From Actomonas aquatica (lineage in GTDB: Bacteria > Verrucomicrobiota > Verrucomicrobiia > Opitutales > Opitutaceae): DNA of 64,000 bases. This document shows positions 17,902 through 28,521 of the stretch, piece by piece. Location of the stretch: assembly GCF_019679435.2 (NCBI RefSeq), contig NZ_CP139781.1:5824001-5888000 (forward strand), given 5' to 3'. How positions within the stretch are numbered: the stretch's first letter is position 1; every line of letters starts with the position of its first letter. Under the pieces are notes generated by a model. It was given only the letters and a program-made list of their open reading frames with translations. It was not told where the DNA came from and made no database searches. A program made the position numbers and the translations under genes.

Positions 17902-18480
17902 ATGAAGCTCTCCAAAAAAGGCGAATACGGGCTCCGCGCCCTCATCGATCTCGGCATGGCGGCCGAGGTCGGTCCCGGTTTGCTGCAGGTCGCGCAGATC
18001 GCCGCCAAGGAGCAGATCCCCGTGAAGTTCCTGGAGCAGATCCTGCAGAGCCTGCGCGAGGGCGGTATTGTTGAAACCCAACGCGGGCGCTTTGGCGGTT
18101 ACCGACTGGCGAAACCCGCCGACCGCATCGGAATGGGCGAGGTGATTCGTCGCATCGATGGTCCGCTCGCGCCCATCGGCTGCGTGAGCCAGTCGGCCTA
18201 CGAACCCTGCTCGTGTCCCGACGAGGTCCACTGCGGCCTGCGCATGCTCATGCTCGATGTGCGCAACGCCATCGCCGGGATCCTCGACCGCTACACGCTC
18301 GGCGACGTCGTCGAAGTCACGCTGCGCAAGATGCGGCGTGATGGCGTGGTGCCCGACTTCGGGCCCGCTCAACCGCTGCGGCGGCAATCCTCCCTCAAAA
18401 AGTCGGCCCGGCTCGAGCCGGTGGAGGGCCTGTTGCATCACCTCTTTTCCGAACCTCAATCCGAAGAATCCTCGTCATGA
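17902..18480 (+). CDS. Rrf2-family transcriptional regulator
   Basis: A 192-residue winged-helix regulator. MKLSKKGEYGLRALIDLG and the FLEQILQSLREGGIVETQRG recognition region are typical of Rrf2. Four cysteines (94, 103, 105, 111) lie where IscR-type members bind an iron-sulfur cluster, so redox or Fe-S sensing is plausible. It heads a sulfate uptake and cysteine synthesis cluster and overlaps the next small gene by ATGA, so a role controlling sulfur assimilation is inferred, as known for CymR-like Rrf2 proteins. An AT-rich stretch with an imperfect TGAAATC/AGATTCA dyad lies at 17862-17890 and could be its own site. Confidence 0.88.
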   Translation: MKLSKKGEYGLRALIDLGMAAEVGPGLLQVAQIAAKEQIPVKFLEQILQSLREGGIVETQRGRFGGYRLAKPADRIGMGEVIRRIDGPLAPIGCVSQSAYEPCSCPDEVHCGLRMLMLDVRNAIAGILDRYTLGDVVEVTLRKMRRDGVVPDFGPAQPLRRQSSLKKSARLEPVEGLLHHLFSEPQSEESSS

Positions 18481-18656
18481 ACGCGTCCGCTCACAATCCG
18501 CCTGAGACCGCCGTCCTGCCGGACTGGCTGCTCCTGGTGAAGGAGAAAGTGGAATCGCTGCGCTACGGTGTCGTGCAGCTCACGGTGCACGATGGCCGCG
18601 TCACTCAGATCGAGCGCACCGAGAAAACGCGGATCGGCGGCTCCGGCCGCGATTGA
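18477..18656 (+). CDS. YezD-like small protein (DUF2292)
   Basis: A 59-residue protein starting in an ATGA overlap with the Rrf2 gene. The core reads VESLRYGVVQLTVHDGRV followed by TQIERTEKTRI, matching the small YezD family (beta-strand, VHDGRVxQIERTEK). Family members are commonly found beside sulfate-assimilation genes, as here. The function is unknown; a small accessory or regulatory role is a guess. Confidence 0.8.
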   Translation: MNASAHNPPETAVLPDWLLLVKEKVESLRYGVVQLTVHDGRVTQIERTEKTRIGGSGRD

Positions 18657-18791
18657 GTCCCGCGCGGTGACGCACCGCCCCCCTCCTTTTTCCTACCGGC
18701 CACCCGCCGGAGGCCTTTGTTCCCTCCCATCCTCACCATCAACTGACCCGACCACGGGAAGTTCCCATGACCAAGCTCCTCCTTGCCTCCC

Positions 18792-20165
18792 ATGTGGAAC
18801 TCCACTTCCTCCCGCGCCGCCACGATGGCGGTCGCCCTGCTACTGAGCGCGTCCACGCCGTGGACCGCCGCCGCCGCGACTGACGACGGCGAAATCGCCG
18901 CGCTGCGCGAACAGATCCGCCAGCTCGACGCCAAGCTTCGTGCGCTCGAAGCACAGCCCACTCCTGCGCCAGTCCCGGTCGCAACGTCCGCGACAGCGAC
19001 CGCGACCGTCGACCGCCGCGGGCTGGTCGTCACCTCGGCCGATCGCAGTTATGCGTTGCGCATCCGGCCGCGCATTCAAGTCGACGCCCACTGGTTCCCC
19101 GATGCGGCTGACGGCGCCACGGACCTGACGCTGCGGCGCGTGCGTCCAGTCGTCGAGGGCCAGGCCGGCCCGCTCAAGTGGCGCTTCATGCCCGAGCTCG
19201 CCGGCACCGTCCGCATCCTCGATGCCTGGGGCGACGTGCAGGTGACGCCGCACAGCTTCGTGCGTATCGGGAAAATCAAGACAGCGGTGGGCTACGAGCG
19301 CCTGCAGTCGTTTTCAAAAACGCTCTTTCTGGAGCGCGGCCTGCCGTCGACCCTCACCGCCACGCGCGATCTCGGCCTGCAATGGCACGCCACGAGCGGC
19401 GGCGTGCTGGATTGGTCGCTGGGCGTCACCTCGGGGGCGCTCGACGACACGGATCTGTCGGCCAACGCGAACCTGAGTTCCGGGGACTTCGATCTCGAGG
19501 CCCGGCTCGCGCTCCAACCCTTTCGCCCGTCCAAGGACCATCCCTTGGCCGGACTGACGCTCGGTCTGGCGGCGCAGACGGGCACCGAGCAGGTGACGAT
19601 CGCCGACGCCGATCGGGACCGCCGCATTCGCTACCGCACCTCGGGGCGCAACACCTTCTTCCGCTACGCGGACGGCGTGACCATCGACGGCGACCGCACG
19701 CGGCTGAACGCCTTTCTGTCCTACTACGCTGGGCCGTTTGGCTTTCTCACCGAGTGGGTGCGCTCGTCCTACGACGTGAGCCGCCTCGGTCCCGCACAGA
19801 CGATCGACACCGATGCCTGGACCGCGCAGTTCGGCTGGGTGGTGACCGGCGAGTCCGCATCCTACGGCGGCTTCCGCCCGGCGCGCCCGTTTGACCCGGC
19901 TCAGGGACAATGGGGCGGACTCGAACTCGGTCTGCGCTTCCACACCCTGCGTGGCGACGAGGCGGCCTTTGCCGGCGACGCGACGGAACGCTTCGCCCGA
20001 ACCGGCTCGGTGCAAAACGCCACCGCCTGGGGCGCCGCCGCCAACTGGGTGCTCACCGACAACCTGCTCATTGGCCTCAACTGGGAAACCACGTCGTTCT
20101 CCGGTGCCGGCACCGCCCGCGCCGACGAGCAGGTCATCCTCTCCCGTCTGCAAATCGATTTCTGA
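18792..20165 (+). CDS. OprP/OprO-like outer-membrane porin
   Basis: A protein of about 457 residues. A signal peptide ([17 protein letters not shown] region) is followed by a short coiled coil ([20 protein letters not shown]), then a beta-barrel of the phosphate-selective porin family ([33 protein letters not shown]; the final strand ends [10 protein letters not shown] with terminal Phe). Members form trimeric, anion-selective channels. Lying between the regulator and the sulfate ABC genes, it probably carries sulfate or other sulfur oxyanions across the outer membrane. The start is uncertain: ATG at 18792 or in-frame ATG 33 bases later. Confidence 0.82.
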   Translation: MWNSTSSRAATMAVALLLSASTPWTAAAATDDGEIAALREQIRQLDAKLRALEAQPTPAPVPVATSATATATVDRRGLVVTSADRSYALRIRPRIQVDAHWFPDAADGATDLTLRRVRPVVEGQAGPLKWRFMPELAGTVRILDAWGDVQVTPHSFVRIGKIKTAVGYERLQSFSKTLFLERGLPSTLTATRDLGLQWHATSGGVLDWSLGVTSGALDDTDLSANANLSSGDFDLEARLALQPFRPSKDHPLAGLTLGLAAQTGTEQVTIADADRDRRIRYRTSGRNTFFRYADGVTIDGDRTRLNAFLSYYAGPFGFLTEWVRSSYDVSRLGPAQTIDTDAWTAQFGWVVTGESASYGGFRPARPFDPAQGQWGGLELGLRFHTLRGDEAAFAGDATERFARTGSVQNATAWGAAANWVLTDNLLIGLNWETTSFSGAGTARADEQVILSRLQIDF

Positions 20166-20194
20166 ACCCGCCTGAACCCTCCCTCTTCCGAACC

Positions 20195-21187
20195 ATGAAA
20201 ACGCTCCTCTCGATCCTGCTCGCGGCGGCCCTGCTGCCCGCGCTCTCGGCCAAAACGGTCGAACTCCTCAACGTCTCCTACGACCCGACGCGCGAACTCT
20301 ACGTGGAGTTCAACCAGGCCTTTGCCGCACACTGGAAGGCGCTCACCGGCGACACGGTGCGCGTGCGCCAGTCCCATGGAGGCGCCGGCAAACAGGCGCG
20401 TGCCGTCATCGACGGCCTGGCCGCCGATGTGGTGACGCTGGCGCTGGCCTACGACATCGACGAAATCGCGGCGCGCACCGGCAAGCTGCCCGCCGATTGG
20501 CAGGCTCGCCTGCCCAACGGCAGTGCGCCCTACACCTCGACGATCGTGTTTCTGGTGCGCAAAGGAAACCCGCTCGGCATCAAAGATTGGGACGACCTCG
20601 TGAAACCGGGCGTCGCCGTGATCACACCCAATCCCAAGACCAGCGGCGGCGCACGCTGGAACTACCTCGCCGCCTGGGCGTATGCAGAATCCCGTTACGG
20701 CAGTGCCGACGCCGCGCGCGACTTCGTGGCCCGCCTGTTCAAAAACGTGCCGGTGCTCGACAGCGGCGCGCGTGGGGCGACCATCACCTTCACCCAGCGG
20801 GGCATCGGTGACGTGTTTCTCTCTTGGGAAAACGAAGCCTTTCTCGCCCTCAACGAGCTGGGGCAGGGCGAGTTTGAAATCGTCGTGCCTTCACTGAGCA
20901 TCCTGGCCCAGCCGCCGGTGACCCTGGTCGATGCCAACGCCGAGCGCAAAGGCGTGCGCGCGGTCGCCGAGGCCTACCTCGAATACCTCTACTCGCCCGT
21001 CGGGCAACGCATCGCGGCCAAGCACTACTATCGTCCGCTCCATCCCGAACAGGCCGATGCGGCCGACGTGGCGCGGTTCCCGGCGGTGCAACTCGTCACG
21101 GTCGATGAGGCCTTTGGCGGTTGGCAGAACGCGCAACGCACGCACTTCGCCGATGGTGGGGTGTTTGACCAGATCTACCTGCCATGA
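20195..21187 (+). CDS. Sulfate ABC transporter substrate-binding protein (Sbp/CysP)
   Basis: A 330-residue periplasmic protein. The signal peptide is [53 protein letters not shown] and [16 protein letters not shown] are hallmarks of the Sbp/CysP family. It delivers sulfate or thiosulfate to the CysTWA transporter encoded directly downstream; its stop overlaps the cysT start (ATGA). The ATG at 20195 is preferred because the signal peptide begins there, although the frame is open upstream through the porin's 3' end. Confidence 0.95.
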   Translation: MKTLLSILLAAALLPALSAKTVELLNVSYDPTRELYVEFNQAFAAHWKALTGDTVRVRQSHGGAGKQARAVIDGLAADVVTLALAYDIDEIAARTGKLPADWQARLPNGSAPYTSTIVFLVRKGNPLGIKDWDDLVKPGVAVITPNPKTSGGARWNYLAAWAYAESRYGSADAARDFVARLFKNVPVLDSGARGATITFTQRGIGDVFLSWENEAFLALNELGQGEFEIVVPSLSILAQPPVTLVDANAERKGVRAVAEAYLEYLYSPVGQRIAAKHYYRPLHPEQADAADVARFPAVQLVTVDEAFGGWQNAQRTHFADGGVFDQIYLP

Positions 21188-22023
21188 GCACCGCCGCACC
21201 CACGCTGTCCACGCGGCGGATCCTGCCGGGCTTTCGGCTCACGCTGGGATTCACCGTCGCTTACCTGAGCCTGATCGTGCTCATCCCGCTGTCGGCAACT
21301 TTCCTGCAATCAGCCGGGCTGGGCTGGGCCGATTTCTGGGCGGCGATCAGCTCGCCGCGGGTCGTGGCCTCGTATCGGCTCAGCTTCGGAGCGGCGCTGG
21401 TGGCCGCCGCGCTTAATGTCGTCTTCGGCGTGATCGCGGCGTGGGTGCTGGTGCGTTACCCCTTCCCGGGCCGGCGCCTGGTGGACGCCTTGGTCGACCT
21501 GCCGTTTGCGCTGCCGACGGCGGTCGCCGGTATCGCGTTGACCACGCTCTATGCGCCCAACGGTTGGCTGGGCGCGCCGCTGGCGCAGCTCGGGATTCCG
21601 GTGGCCTACACCGCCACCGGGGTCGGCGTTGCGCTGACGTTCATCGGCCTGCCCTTTGTCATTCGCACCGTGCAACCGGTGCTCGAAGAGCTCGAGCCGG
21701 AGTTGGAGGAAGCCGCCGCCAGCCTCGGTGCCACCCGCGCGCAAACCCTGCGACGGGTCGTGCTGCCGGCGCTGCGGCCGGCCATCCTCACGGGCTTTGC
21801 CTTGGCCTTCGCCCGGGCGGTCGGCGAATACGGCTCGGTCGTTTTCATCGCGGGCAACATGCCGATGAAGACCGAGATCACGCCGCTGCTCATCATCACC
21901 AAACTCGAGCAATACGATACCGCCGGCGCGACCGCGCTCGCTGTGGCCATGCTGCTGCTGTCCTTCGCGCTGCTGCTCGCGATCAACCTCCTCCAGGCCT
22001 GGGCGCGTCGCCAGGGCCGCTGA
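21184..22023 (+). CDS. cysT: Sulfate ABC transporter permease CysT (CysU)
   Basis: A 279-residue inner-membrane permease with about six membrane segments. The EAA motif that contacts the ATPase is visible as [21 protein letters not shown], and [13 protein letters not shown] is conserved in CysT. It pairs with CysW. It starts within the stop of the binding-protein gene, so the two are translationally coupled. Confidence 0.95.
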   Translation: MSTAAPTLSTRRILPGFRLTLGFTVAYLSLIVLIPLSATFLQSAGLGWADFWAAISSPRVVASYRLSFGAALVAAALNVVFGVIAAWVLVRYPFPGRRLVDALVDLPFALPTAVAGIALTTLYAPNGWLGAPLAQLGIPVAYTATGVGVALTFIGLPFVIRTVQPVLEELEPELEEAAASLGATRAQTLRRVVLPALRPAILTGFALAFARAVGEYGSVVFIAGNMPMKTEITPLLIITKLEQYDTAGATALAVAMLLLSFALLLAINLLQAWARRQGR

Positions 22024-22057
22024 ACCGTCGTTCCCCGTTCCTCCTCCTCTATCTGTT

Positions 22058-22939
22058 ATGGCAACCTCACTTGTAACCCGAATGGCGGCGAGCCCCGCGA
22101 CCGCCCAGCGGCGACCGGCGCTGCAGGATCCTCGCTGGCTGCGCTGGTCGCTGCTCGGCACCACGCTCGTCTTCATCGCGCTGTTCCTGCTGCTCCCGCT
22201 GTTGATCGTGTTCTCCGAAGCACTGCGGCTGGGCCTCGGAGCCTACTGGGAAAGTTTTCTTGATCCCGACGCCCTGGCGGCGATCCGGCTCACGCTGACT
22301 GCGGCGGCCATCGCGGTGCCGCTCAATCTCGTCTTCGGCGTGTGTGCGGCGTGGGCGGTGACCAAGTTTGAGTTTCCGGGCAAGAGCCTGCTCATCACGC
22401 TCATCGACCTGCCGTTTGCCGTTTCGCCGGTGATCTCCGGCCTCGTCTACGTGCTCATGTTCGGGCTGCACGGCTGGATCGGCCCGTGGCTGGTTGAGCA
22501 CGACATCCAGATCATCTTTGCGGTGCCCGGCATTGTGCTCGCCACCGTCTTCGTGACCTTTCCGTTTGTGGCGCGGGAGCTCATCCCGCTCATGCAGGCG
22601 CAGGGGAGCGATGAGGAACTCGCGGCGCTCACGCTCGGCGCGAGCGGCTGGCAGACGTTTTGGCGGGTGACGCTGCCCAACATCCGCTGGGGCCTGCTCT
22701 ACGGCGTGATCCTGTGCAACGCGCGGGCGATGGGCGAGTTTGGCGCCGTATCCGTGGTCTCAGGACACATTCGCGGCGAGACCAATACCATGCCGCTGCA
22801 CGTCGAGATCCTCTACAACGAATACAACCTGCAGGCCGCCTTTGCGGTGGCCTCGTTGCTTACTCTGCTGGCGCTCGTGTCGCTCGCCCTGAAGGGCCTG
22901 GTCGAGTGGCGGCATCGCTCCCAATCCGTGAATCCCTGA
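22058..22939 (+). CDS. cysW: Sulfate ABC transporter permease CysW
   Basis: A 293-residue permease with six membrane segments and the conserved blocks [37 protein letters not shown] (EAA loop) and [20 protein letters not shown]. It forms the channel with CysT. Gaps of 34 bases to cysT and 12 bases to cysA show one operon. Confidence 0.95.
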   Translation: MATSLVTRMAASPATAQRRPALQDPRWLRWSLLGTTLVFIALFLLLPLLIVFSEALRLGLGAYWESFLDPDALAAIRLTLTAAAIAVPLNLVFGVCAAWAVTKFEFPGKSLLITLIDLPFAVSPVISGLVYVLMFGLHGWIGPWLVEHDIQIIFAVPGIVLATVFVTFPFVARELIPLMQAQGSDEELAALTLGASGWQTFWRVTLPNIRWGLLYGVILCNARAMGEFGAVSVVSGHIRGETNTMPLHVEILYNEYNLQAAFAVASLLTLLALVSLALKGLVEWRHRSQSVNP

Positions 22940-22951
22940 ACGCCTCCTCCC

Positions 22952-24025
22952 ATGAGTATCGAAGTCACCCACCTCCGCAAAACATTCGGCGCCTACACCG
23001 CGTTGGACGACGTCTCGCTCAGCGTGAAGCCGGGCCAGCTCACCGCGTTGCTCGGTCCCTCGGGATCGGGCAAGACGACCCTGTTGCGCATCATCGCCGG
23101 TCTGGAGTTTGCCGATCCCGGCAGCGGGGCGGTGTGCCTCGACGGACAGGACGTCACGGCACTCGGGCCGGGCGAGCGCGGCATCGGTTTTGTGTTTCAG
23201 CACTACGCGCTGTTTCGGCACCTCACGGTGTTTGAGAATGTCGCCTTTGGCCTTTCGGTGCGGCCCCGGCGCGAGCGGCCGTCGCGGGCGGAGGTCCGCG
23301 ATCGGGTGCAGCGGCTCTTGCAACTCGTGCAACTCGACGGATTGGCGCAGCGCCTGCCGACGCAGCTCTCGGGCGGGCAACGTCAGCGGGTGGCCTTGGC
23401 GCGGGCGCTCGCCATCGAGCCCAAGGTATTGCTGCTCGACGAGCCGTTTGGCGCGCTCGACGCCAAGGTGCGCAAGGAACTGCGGCGCTGGTTGCGGCAA
23501 TTCCACGAGGAGGTGAACCTCACGACGCTCTTCGTGACCCACGACCAGGAGGAGGCGCTGGAGATCGCCGACGAGGTGGTCGTCATGAACAACGCCCGTA
23601 TCGAACAGGTGGGCGCCCCGCAGACCGTTTACGACCAGCCGGCGTCGCCCTTTGTGATCGAGTTCCTCGGCAACGTGAATCGGCTGGCGGCGGGCGTGTC
23701 GGTCGGCCCGCGGCCCGCCGGCGCGGACACGCTCTACGTGCGACCGCACGACGTGGATATCCGCCGCGGCGCCGATGCAGCCGGCACCCACGCGCTGCCG
23801 GTCAAGGTGCTGCACATCTTCGCCGCCGGCAGCACGGGGCGGGTGGTGTTGCGTCGACTCGACACCGGCGAGGCCTTTGAGGCCGAGCTGTCGCGCGGGC
23901 GTCTCGCCGAGCTCGACCTGCGCGCGGGCGAGGCGGCCTGGGTGGTGTTTCGGCATGTCCGACTTTTCCCCGATGGCCGTTACACGGAGGCGGATTTGCG
24001 CGGATCCGAGATCGCTGTTTCGTGA
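22952..24025 (+). CDS. cysA: Sulfate ABC transporter ATP-binding protein CysA
   Basis: A 357-residue ATPase of the sulfate importer. Walker A is [16 protein letters not shown], the signature [15 protein letters not shown], Walker [12 protein letters not shown] and the switch [11 protein letters not shown]-terminal TOBE-like regulatory domain (about residues 240-350) includes [10 protein letters not shown]. Last gene of the uptake operon; cysK follows after an 84-base AT-rich gap. Confidence 0.95.
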   Translation: MSIEVTHLRKTFGAYTALDDVSLSVKPGQLTALLGPSGSGKTTLLRIIAGLEFADPGSGAVCLDGQDVTALGPGERGIGFVFQHYALFRHLTVFENVAFGLSVRPRRERPSRAEVRDRVQRLLQLVQLDGLAQRLPTQLSGGQRQRVALARALAIEPKVLLLDEPFGALDAKVRKELRRWLRQFHEEVNLTTLFVTHDQEEALEIADEVVVMNNARIEQVGAPQTVYDQPASPFVIEFLGNVNRLAAGVSVGPRPAGADTLYVRPHDVDIRRGADAAGTHALPVKVLHIFAAGSTGRVVLRRLDTGEAFEAELSRGRLAELDLRAGEAAWVVFRHVRLFPDGRYTEADLRGSEIAVS

Positions 24026-24109
24026 ACTGCAGGGATTTCGCAAAATTCGTTAGACAATGAATCATGAGTAAGTTTAGTAATTTAATTCTAATTTAAACCT
24101 CCCCCTACC

Positions 24110-25084
24110 ATGGCCCGTATCCACAACGACATCACTGAAACCATCGGCAACACGCCCCTCGTGCGTCTCAACCGCACGGCCCAGAAGCACGGCGCGGTGG
24201 CCGACGTCCTCCTCAAACTCGAGTTTTTCAACCCGCTCTCCTCGGTGAAGGACCGCATCGGTTTCGCGATGATCGATGACGCGCTCAAGAGCGGTAAGAT
24301 CAACGAGAACACCGTGCTCATCGAGCCGACCTCGGGTAACACGGGTATCGCGCTGGCCTTCGTGGCCGCAGCCAAGGGCCTGAAGCTCATCCTTACCATG
24401 CCGGAGACCATGAGCATGGAGCGCCGCAAACTCCTCAAGGTGCTGGGCGCGCGTCTCATCCTCACCGAGGGGCCGAAGGGCATGAAGGGCGCCATCGCCA
24501 AGGCGGAGGAGCTCGCCGCGCAGATCCCGAATGCGGTTATCCTGCAACAGTTTGCCAACCCGTCCAACCCGGCCGTGCACCGTCGCACCACCGCCGAGGA
24601 AATCTGGAATGACACCGATGGTGCGGTCGACTTCGTGGTCGCGGGCATCGGCACCGGCGGCACCATCACCGGTGTCGGCGAAGTGCTGAAGGAGAAGAAG
24701 GCCGACGTGAAAGTCATCGCAGTCGAGCCGGCCTCTTCGCCGGTATTGTCCGGTGGCAACCCGGGCCCGCACAAGCTGCAGGGCATCGGTGCCGGCTTCG
24801 TGCCCGACGTGCTCAACACCAAGGTTTACGACGAGGTCATCACGGTGAAGGAGGAAGACTCCGGTCCGATCTCCAAGGAAGTGTCGCAGCTCGACGGTAT
24901 CCCGATCGGCATCTCCTCGGGCGCCATCACCTGGGCGGCTTTGGAGCTGGCCAAGAAGCCGGAAAACGCCGGCAAGACGATCGTGGCGATCATCCCGTCC
25001 TGCTCGGAGCGTTACCTGTCCACTTGGCTTTTCGCCGATGTGAATACGGACAGTGATTCGCTGGACGACCTCATCAACAGCTGA
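24110..25084 (+). CDS. cysK: Cysteine synthase A (O-acetylserine sulfhydrylase)
   Basis: A 324-residue PLP enzyme making cysteine from O-acetylserine and sulfide. The PLP Lys lies in [11 protein letters not shown], the substrate loop is [13 protein letters not shown], and the phosphate-binding loop is [13 protein letters not shown]. The end of the substrate path lies in [15 protein letters not shown]. It completes the sulfate-to-cysteine theme of the cluster. The AT-rich leader (24050-24100) may carry its own promoter, and a terminator follows. Confidence 0.96.
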   Translation: MARIHNDITETIGNTPLVRLNRTAQKHGAVADVLLKLEFFNPLSSVKDRIGFAMIDDALKSGKINENTVLIEPTSGNTGIALAFVAAAKGLKLILTMPETMSMERRKLLKVLGARLILTEGPKGMKGAIAKAEELAAQIPNAVILQQFANPSNPAVHRRTTAEEIWNDTDGAVDFVVAGIGTGGTITGVGEVLKEKKADVKVIAVEPASSPVLSGGNPGPHKLQGIGAGFVPDVLNTKVYDEVITVKEEDSGPISKEVSQLDGIPIGISSGAITWAALELAKKPENAGKTIVAIIPSCSERYLSTWLFADVNTDSDSLDDLINS

Positions 25085-25143
25085 TCTAATTTAAACATCC
25101 CCGGTTTCGCCCCAGCGGAATCGGGCTTCCTAACCCCAAGCCG

Positions 25144-25191
25144 GTCCCGGCTCTCGGTCTGCAAATGGCCGGGAGCCGGGACTCTGCTTTT
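25144..25191 (+). terminator. Terminator after cysK
   Basis: GTCCCGGCTCTCGG and CCGGGAGCCGGGAC form a 14-base stem with one wobble pair, followed by TCTGCTTTT. Confidence 0.75.
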
Positions 25192-25234
25192 GGGGGGAGG
25201 GACAAAATTGACATGATGTGCCGCCGGACCGGAT

Positions 25235-25300
25235 GTCGGGCGTAAAGCCCGACCCACAAATGAGTTACTTTCCTAGGGTGGGTCGGGCTTTACGCCCGAC
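25235..25300. repeat. REPIN-like inverted pair of GTGG-headed palindromes
   Basis: Two 22-base arms (25235-25256 and 25279-25300) are perfect reverse complements separated by 22 bases. Each arm is itself a hairpin, GTCGGGC-TTTAC-GCCCGAC, and reads with GTGG at its head on one strand. Decayed copies occur at 55914-55991. Confidence 0.85.
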
Positions 25301-25330
25301 AGCGTTTCCATCTGTAAACTATGCGCTGTG

Positions 25331-25819
25331 ATGTCCGAACCCTCCGCCGCCAACGCCTATTTGGCCGACCATGTCGCGTTGCTGCGCTCCAGCTTTCGGC
25401 AGCTGACCGGGCGGGAGTTGCTCTCGCTCGACGCTGCGGAAGCAGAGGCCTCACCCGCGGCGATTGCGGAGGCTTTGTATCGGGCGCCGTTTGTGGTGCT
25501 GTCGCATGGCACCGAGGTCGATCCGGTTTTTAACTACGCCAATCTCACCGCGCAGTGCGTGTTTGAGATGAGCTGGGCGGAGATCACGCAGTTGCCGTCA
25601 CGTTTTTCGGCCGAGCCAGTGAGCCGAGAGGAGCGGGCCCAACTGCTGGAGCGGGTGAGCAGCCACGGTTTCATCGATGACTATCGCGGTGTGCGCATTT
25701 CCGCGACGGGGCGCCGCTTTTGGATCGAGCAAGCCACGGTCTGGAATGTGAGCGACGCCACGGGGGCGGCCTGCGGTCAGGCGGCGACCTTTGCGCAGTG
25801 GACGCCGCTGGCGGAGTAA
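25331..25819 (+). CDS. MEKHLA-domain protein
   Basis: A 162-residue cytoplasmic protein that fits the MEKHLA (PAS-related) domain family: APFVVLSHGTEVDPVFNYAN, CVFEMSWAEITQLPSRFSAE and FIDDYRGVRISATGRRFWIE are characteristic. The family is known from plants and bacteria, with ligand and role unclear. The ATG at 25331 follows the REPIN-like element. No operon partner: the next gene is convergent. Confidence 0.82.
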   Translation: MSEPSAANAYLADHVALLRSSFRQLTGRELLSLDAAEAEASPAAIAEALYRAPFVVLSHGTEVDPVFNYANLTAQCVFEMSWAEITQLPSRFSAEPVSREERAQLLERVSSHGFIDDYRGVRISATGRRFWIEQATVWNVSDATGAACGQAATFAQWTPLAE

Positions 25820-25846
25820 AGCGGTGACGTTGGGCGGCGGACCGGC

Positions 25847-27649
25847 TCAGCCGTGGAAGGGCCAGATGATCGGCACGACCGTGAGCGCCATGCCAAAACA
25901 CAGCGCGTTCATGGGCAGACCAATTTTGAGGAAGTCGGTGAAGCGGTAGCCACCGACGCCATACACGTAGGTGTTGGTCTGATACCCGATGGGCGTCGAA
26001 AACGCGGCGGAGGCGGCGAAGGTGACGGCCACGATGAAGGGGCGGGCATCCACGCCCATTTCGGCGGCGACGCGCAACGCGATGGGCGCCATAAGGGCGG
26101 CGATGGCGTTGTTGGAGAGGATCTCGGTCAGCACCATGGTGGTGAGGTAGATCGCGCCCAAGGCCACGAGCGGACGGTAGTCCAGCGGCGCGAGCCCGTT
26201 GACGCCATCGACGAGGTGAGTGGCGAGCCAAGACGCGGCGCCGGTGCGTTCGAGGGCGAGGCCCATGCCCAGCATGCCGAAGATCAGGAAGATGAGGTTC
26301 CACTCCACGGCGGCGTAGGCCTCCTTGGACTTGAGCACGCCGGCGACGAGCAGCACGACGCAGCCGGTAACGGCGGCGACTTCGATGGGCGCGATGCCGA
26401 AGGTGGCGGCGGCGATGACGGCGGCGATCACGCCGATGACGAGGGCGATTTTACCGCTGGCTGATTTGGCCGGCGTGCGGGCGCGATCAAACAGCATGAG
26501 GTCATCGCTGTTGCGCAGGCGATCGATGGCTTGGTCGGTGCCCATCATGAGCAACACGTCACCCGGTTCGATGGGCAGGGTTTCGATGGCCGAGCGGACG
26601 TTGCGGCCCTTGCGGTGCATGGCGATGGGCACGATGCGGAAGCGCTGGCGGAAGTTCACGCCGCGCACGGTTTGACCGACGAGGGCGGATTGCGGCGTGA
26701 CGACGGCTTCGACGAGGGAACCCTCCTGAGCGGCGATCTGTTCGAGACCGAGTTGGAGGTCGGCGACCAAGTCGATGCCCTCGACGCTGCGGGTGTGGGC
26801 GATGCCCTTGGGGCGGCAGGAAAGGATCATGCGGTCGCCCGGCTGCAGCTTGGTTTCGGTGGGATCCAGCGGAATGGCGACGCCGTTGCGCACGATTTCG
26901 AGCACGCGCACGCCGCGGGCTTTTTTGAGACCGGATTCGTTGATGGTTTTGCCGGCGAGCGGGGAGTTGGCCTGAATGAAGGCCTCGGTGATGTATTCGC
27001 GGCGTTCTTCGTCGGTGAGGATGTCGGTCAACATCTCGCGCACCGGCAGGACGCGTTTGCCGACGATGGCGAGGTAGAAGGCGCCGATGATGGCGGTGGG
27101 CACGCCGAGCCAGGCGATCTCAAACAGGCTGAAGGCGCGCTCGCCGTGGGAGACCGCGATGCCGTTGACGATGAGGTTGGTGCTGGTGCCGACGAGCGTG
27201 CAGGTGCCGCCGAGGACAGCGGCGTAGGAGAGCGGGATGAGCAGCTTCGACGGTGCCAGCTTCATCTTGCGGGCGAGGCCCAGCACGACCGGCAGGAACA
27301 CCACCACGACCGGGGTGTTGTTGACGAAGGCCGAGAGGGTGGCGACGAAGGCCACCATCACGATGATCACGACTGGGTAGGGCAGGTTGCCGGCGCGATC
27401 GACCAAGGTGGAGATGCGATCGATGAGGCCGCATTTCACCAGCGCCGCGCTGAGCACAAACATGGCGCCAACCGTGATGGGCGCGGGATTGGAGAAGACC
27501 GTGAGCGCTTCCTGAGCCGGCAGGAGCCCGGTCACCATGAGGGTGGCGAAGAGCGTCAACGCGGTGACGTCGGGCGGGAATTTTTCCCACACGAAGCTCG
27601 CGAGGGTCAGCACGAGGAGGACAAAGATGAGAGCAATTTCCCAAGTCAT
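25847..27649 (-). CDS. SLC13-family permease with two TrkA-C domains
   Basis: A 600-residue inner-membrane transporter of the DASS/SLC13 superfamily. Two membrane halves flank a central cytosolic part with two RCK-C (TrkA-C) domains, roughly residues 210-385 (ending EPGDVLLMMGTDQAIDRL). Signature stretches SAFVNNTPVVVVFLPVV and ILSNNAIAALMAPIAL carry the SNT-like ion-binding motifs of each half. Related bacterial and algal proteins transport sulfate or dicarboxylates. Proximity to the cys cluster makes sulfate a reasonable guess, but the substrate is not shown by sequence. Confidence 0.85.
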   Translation of the reverse strand: MTWEIALIFVLLVLTLASFVWEKFPPDVTALTLFATLMVTGLLPAQEALTVFSNPAPITVGAMFVLSAALVKCGLIDRISTLVDRAGNLPYPVVIIVMVAFVATLSAFVNNTPVVVVFLPVVLGLARKMKLAPSKLLIPLSYAAVLGGTCTLVGTSTNLIVNGIAVSHGERAFSLFEIAWLGVPTAIIGAFYLAIVGKRVLPVREMLTDILTDEERREYITEAFIQANSPLAGKTINESGLKKARGVRVLEIVRNGVAIPLDPTETKLQPGDRMILSCRPKGIAHTRSVEGIDLVADLQLGLEQIAAQEGSLVEAVVTPQSALVGQTVRGVNFRQRFRIVPIAMHRKGRNVRSAIETLPIEPGDVLLMMGTDQAIDRLRNSDDLMLFDRARTPAKSASGKIALVIGVIAAVIAAATFGIAPIEVAAVTGCVVLLVAGVLKSKEAYAAVEWNLIFLIFGMLGMGLALERTGAASWLATHLVDGVNGLAPLDYRPLVALGAIYLTTMVLTEILSNNAIAALMAPIALRVAAEMGVDARPFIVAVTFAASAAFSTPIGYQTNTYVYGVGGYRFTDFLKIGLPMNALCFGMALTVVPIIWPFHG

Positions 27650-27702
27650 GGGCGCGAAGGGCGGAGACTAGGTGGTGCGAGCGAGACGTCCCAGCCCAAT
27701 TT

Positions 27703-28509
27703 TCAGGCTACGGAGGCCGCGCGAGCGGAACCTTCACTCTGGCGATACCAGAGGACGAATACCCAGGTAAGGGCGAGAAAGGTCACGAAGACATTGCTCA
27801 GTTTCATGATCGCGCCGGCCAGCAACTGGTCGTCCATCGGGGTGAAGCCATCGATGAGGCGCGGGGCAAATTCGTAGGTCGGATAAAGGATGTCGTTCGA
27901 GAAGGTGATGAACGCAAAAAGCGGCGTGAGGCCGACCCCCACCGCGAACAGGTAAATCATCCGGCCGCCTAAGCGCATTGCGGGCCAAACTCGGCCGTTG
28001 GCCAATACCGGCCACCAATACAGCACGGCGGTGGCAAAAAAGGTGAGGTGTTCCATCACGTGCACAAAACGGTCCTGCAGGGCCAGGTCGTAGAGCGCAG
28101 GCACATGCCAGAGGCTTTGGGTGATCACGTAGAGGATGCCGGCGACGACCGGATGCACCAGAAAGCGTCCGAGGGGTCGCAACACGGCGCGATCGGCCAC
28201 GCCGTCGACCACCCAGTCCGGCAGGCCGATGAGCCATAGCACGGCGCACGGATAGATGAGCACCACGTGCTGCACCATGTGAGCGGAAAAGAGGAAGCGT
28301 TCGCCGAGCTGGTCGAAGGGCGAACCGACCGCGAGGTAGAATAGGACCAGCGACCCGTAATAACAGATCGCGCGCCAGCGGGGGAGCCGAGCGCTGGGCG
28401 GGGCGATGCACGCGCGCAGCGGACCGGTGAGCATGGCGTAACCCCAGGCCAGCAGCAGCAGGCCGCCGATGAGGTAGGGTTCGTTGTGCCAGTGACGCCA
28501 GTCGATCAT
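27703..28509 (-). CDS. ctaG: Cytochrome c oxidase assembly protein CtaG (caa3 type)
   Basis: A 268-residue membrane protein with seven predicted segments. FSAHMVQHVVLIYPCAVLW and HVMEHLTFFATAVLYWWPV are the conserved His-containing helices of the caa3_CtaG family, which helps assemble the copper centre of caa3 oxidases. It follows the oxidase structural genes on the same strand, separated by a hairpin. Confidence 0.9.
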   Translation of the reverse strand: MIDWRHWHNEPYLIGGLLLLAWGYAMLTGPLRACIAPPSARLPRWRAICYYGSLVLFYLAVGSPFDQLGERFLFSAHMVQHVVLIYPCAVLWLIGLPDWVVDGVADRAVLRPLGRFLVHPVVAGILYVITQSLWHVPALYDLALQDRFVHVMEHLTFFATAVLYWWPVLANGRVWPAMRLGGRMIYLFAVGVGLTPLFAFITFSNDILYPTYEFAPRLIDGFTPMDDQLLAGAIMKLSNVFVTFLALTWVFVLWYRQSEGSARAASVA

Positions 28510-28521
28510 GGTGGGGTGCTA

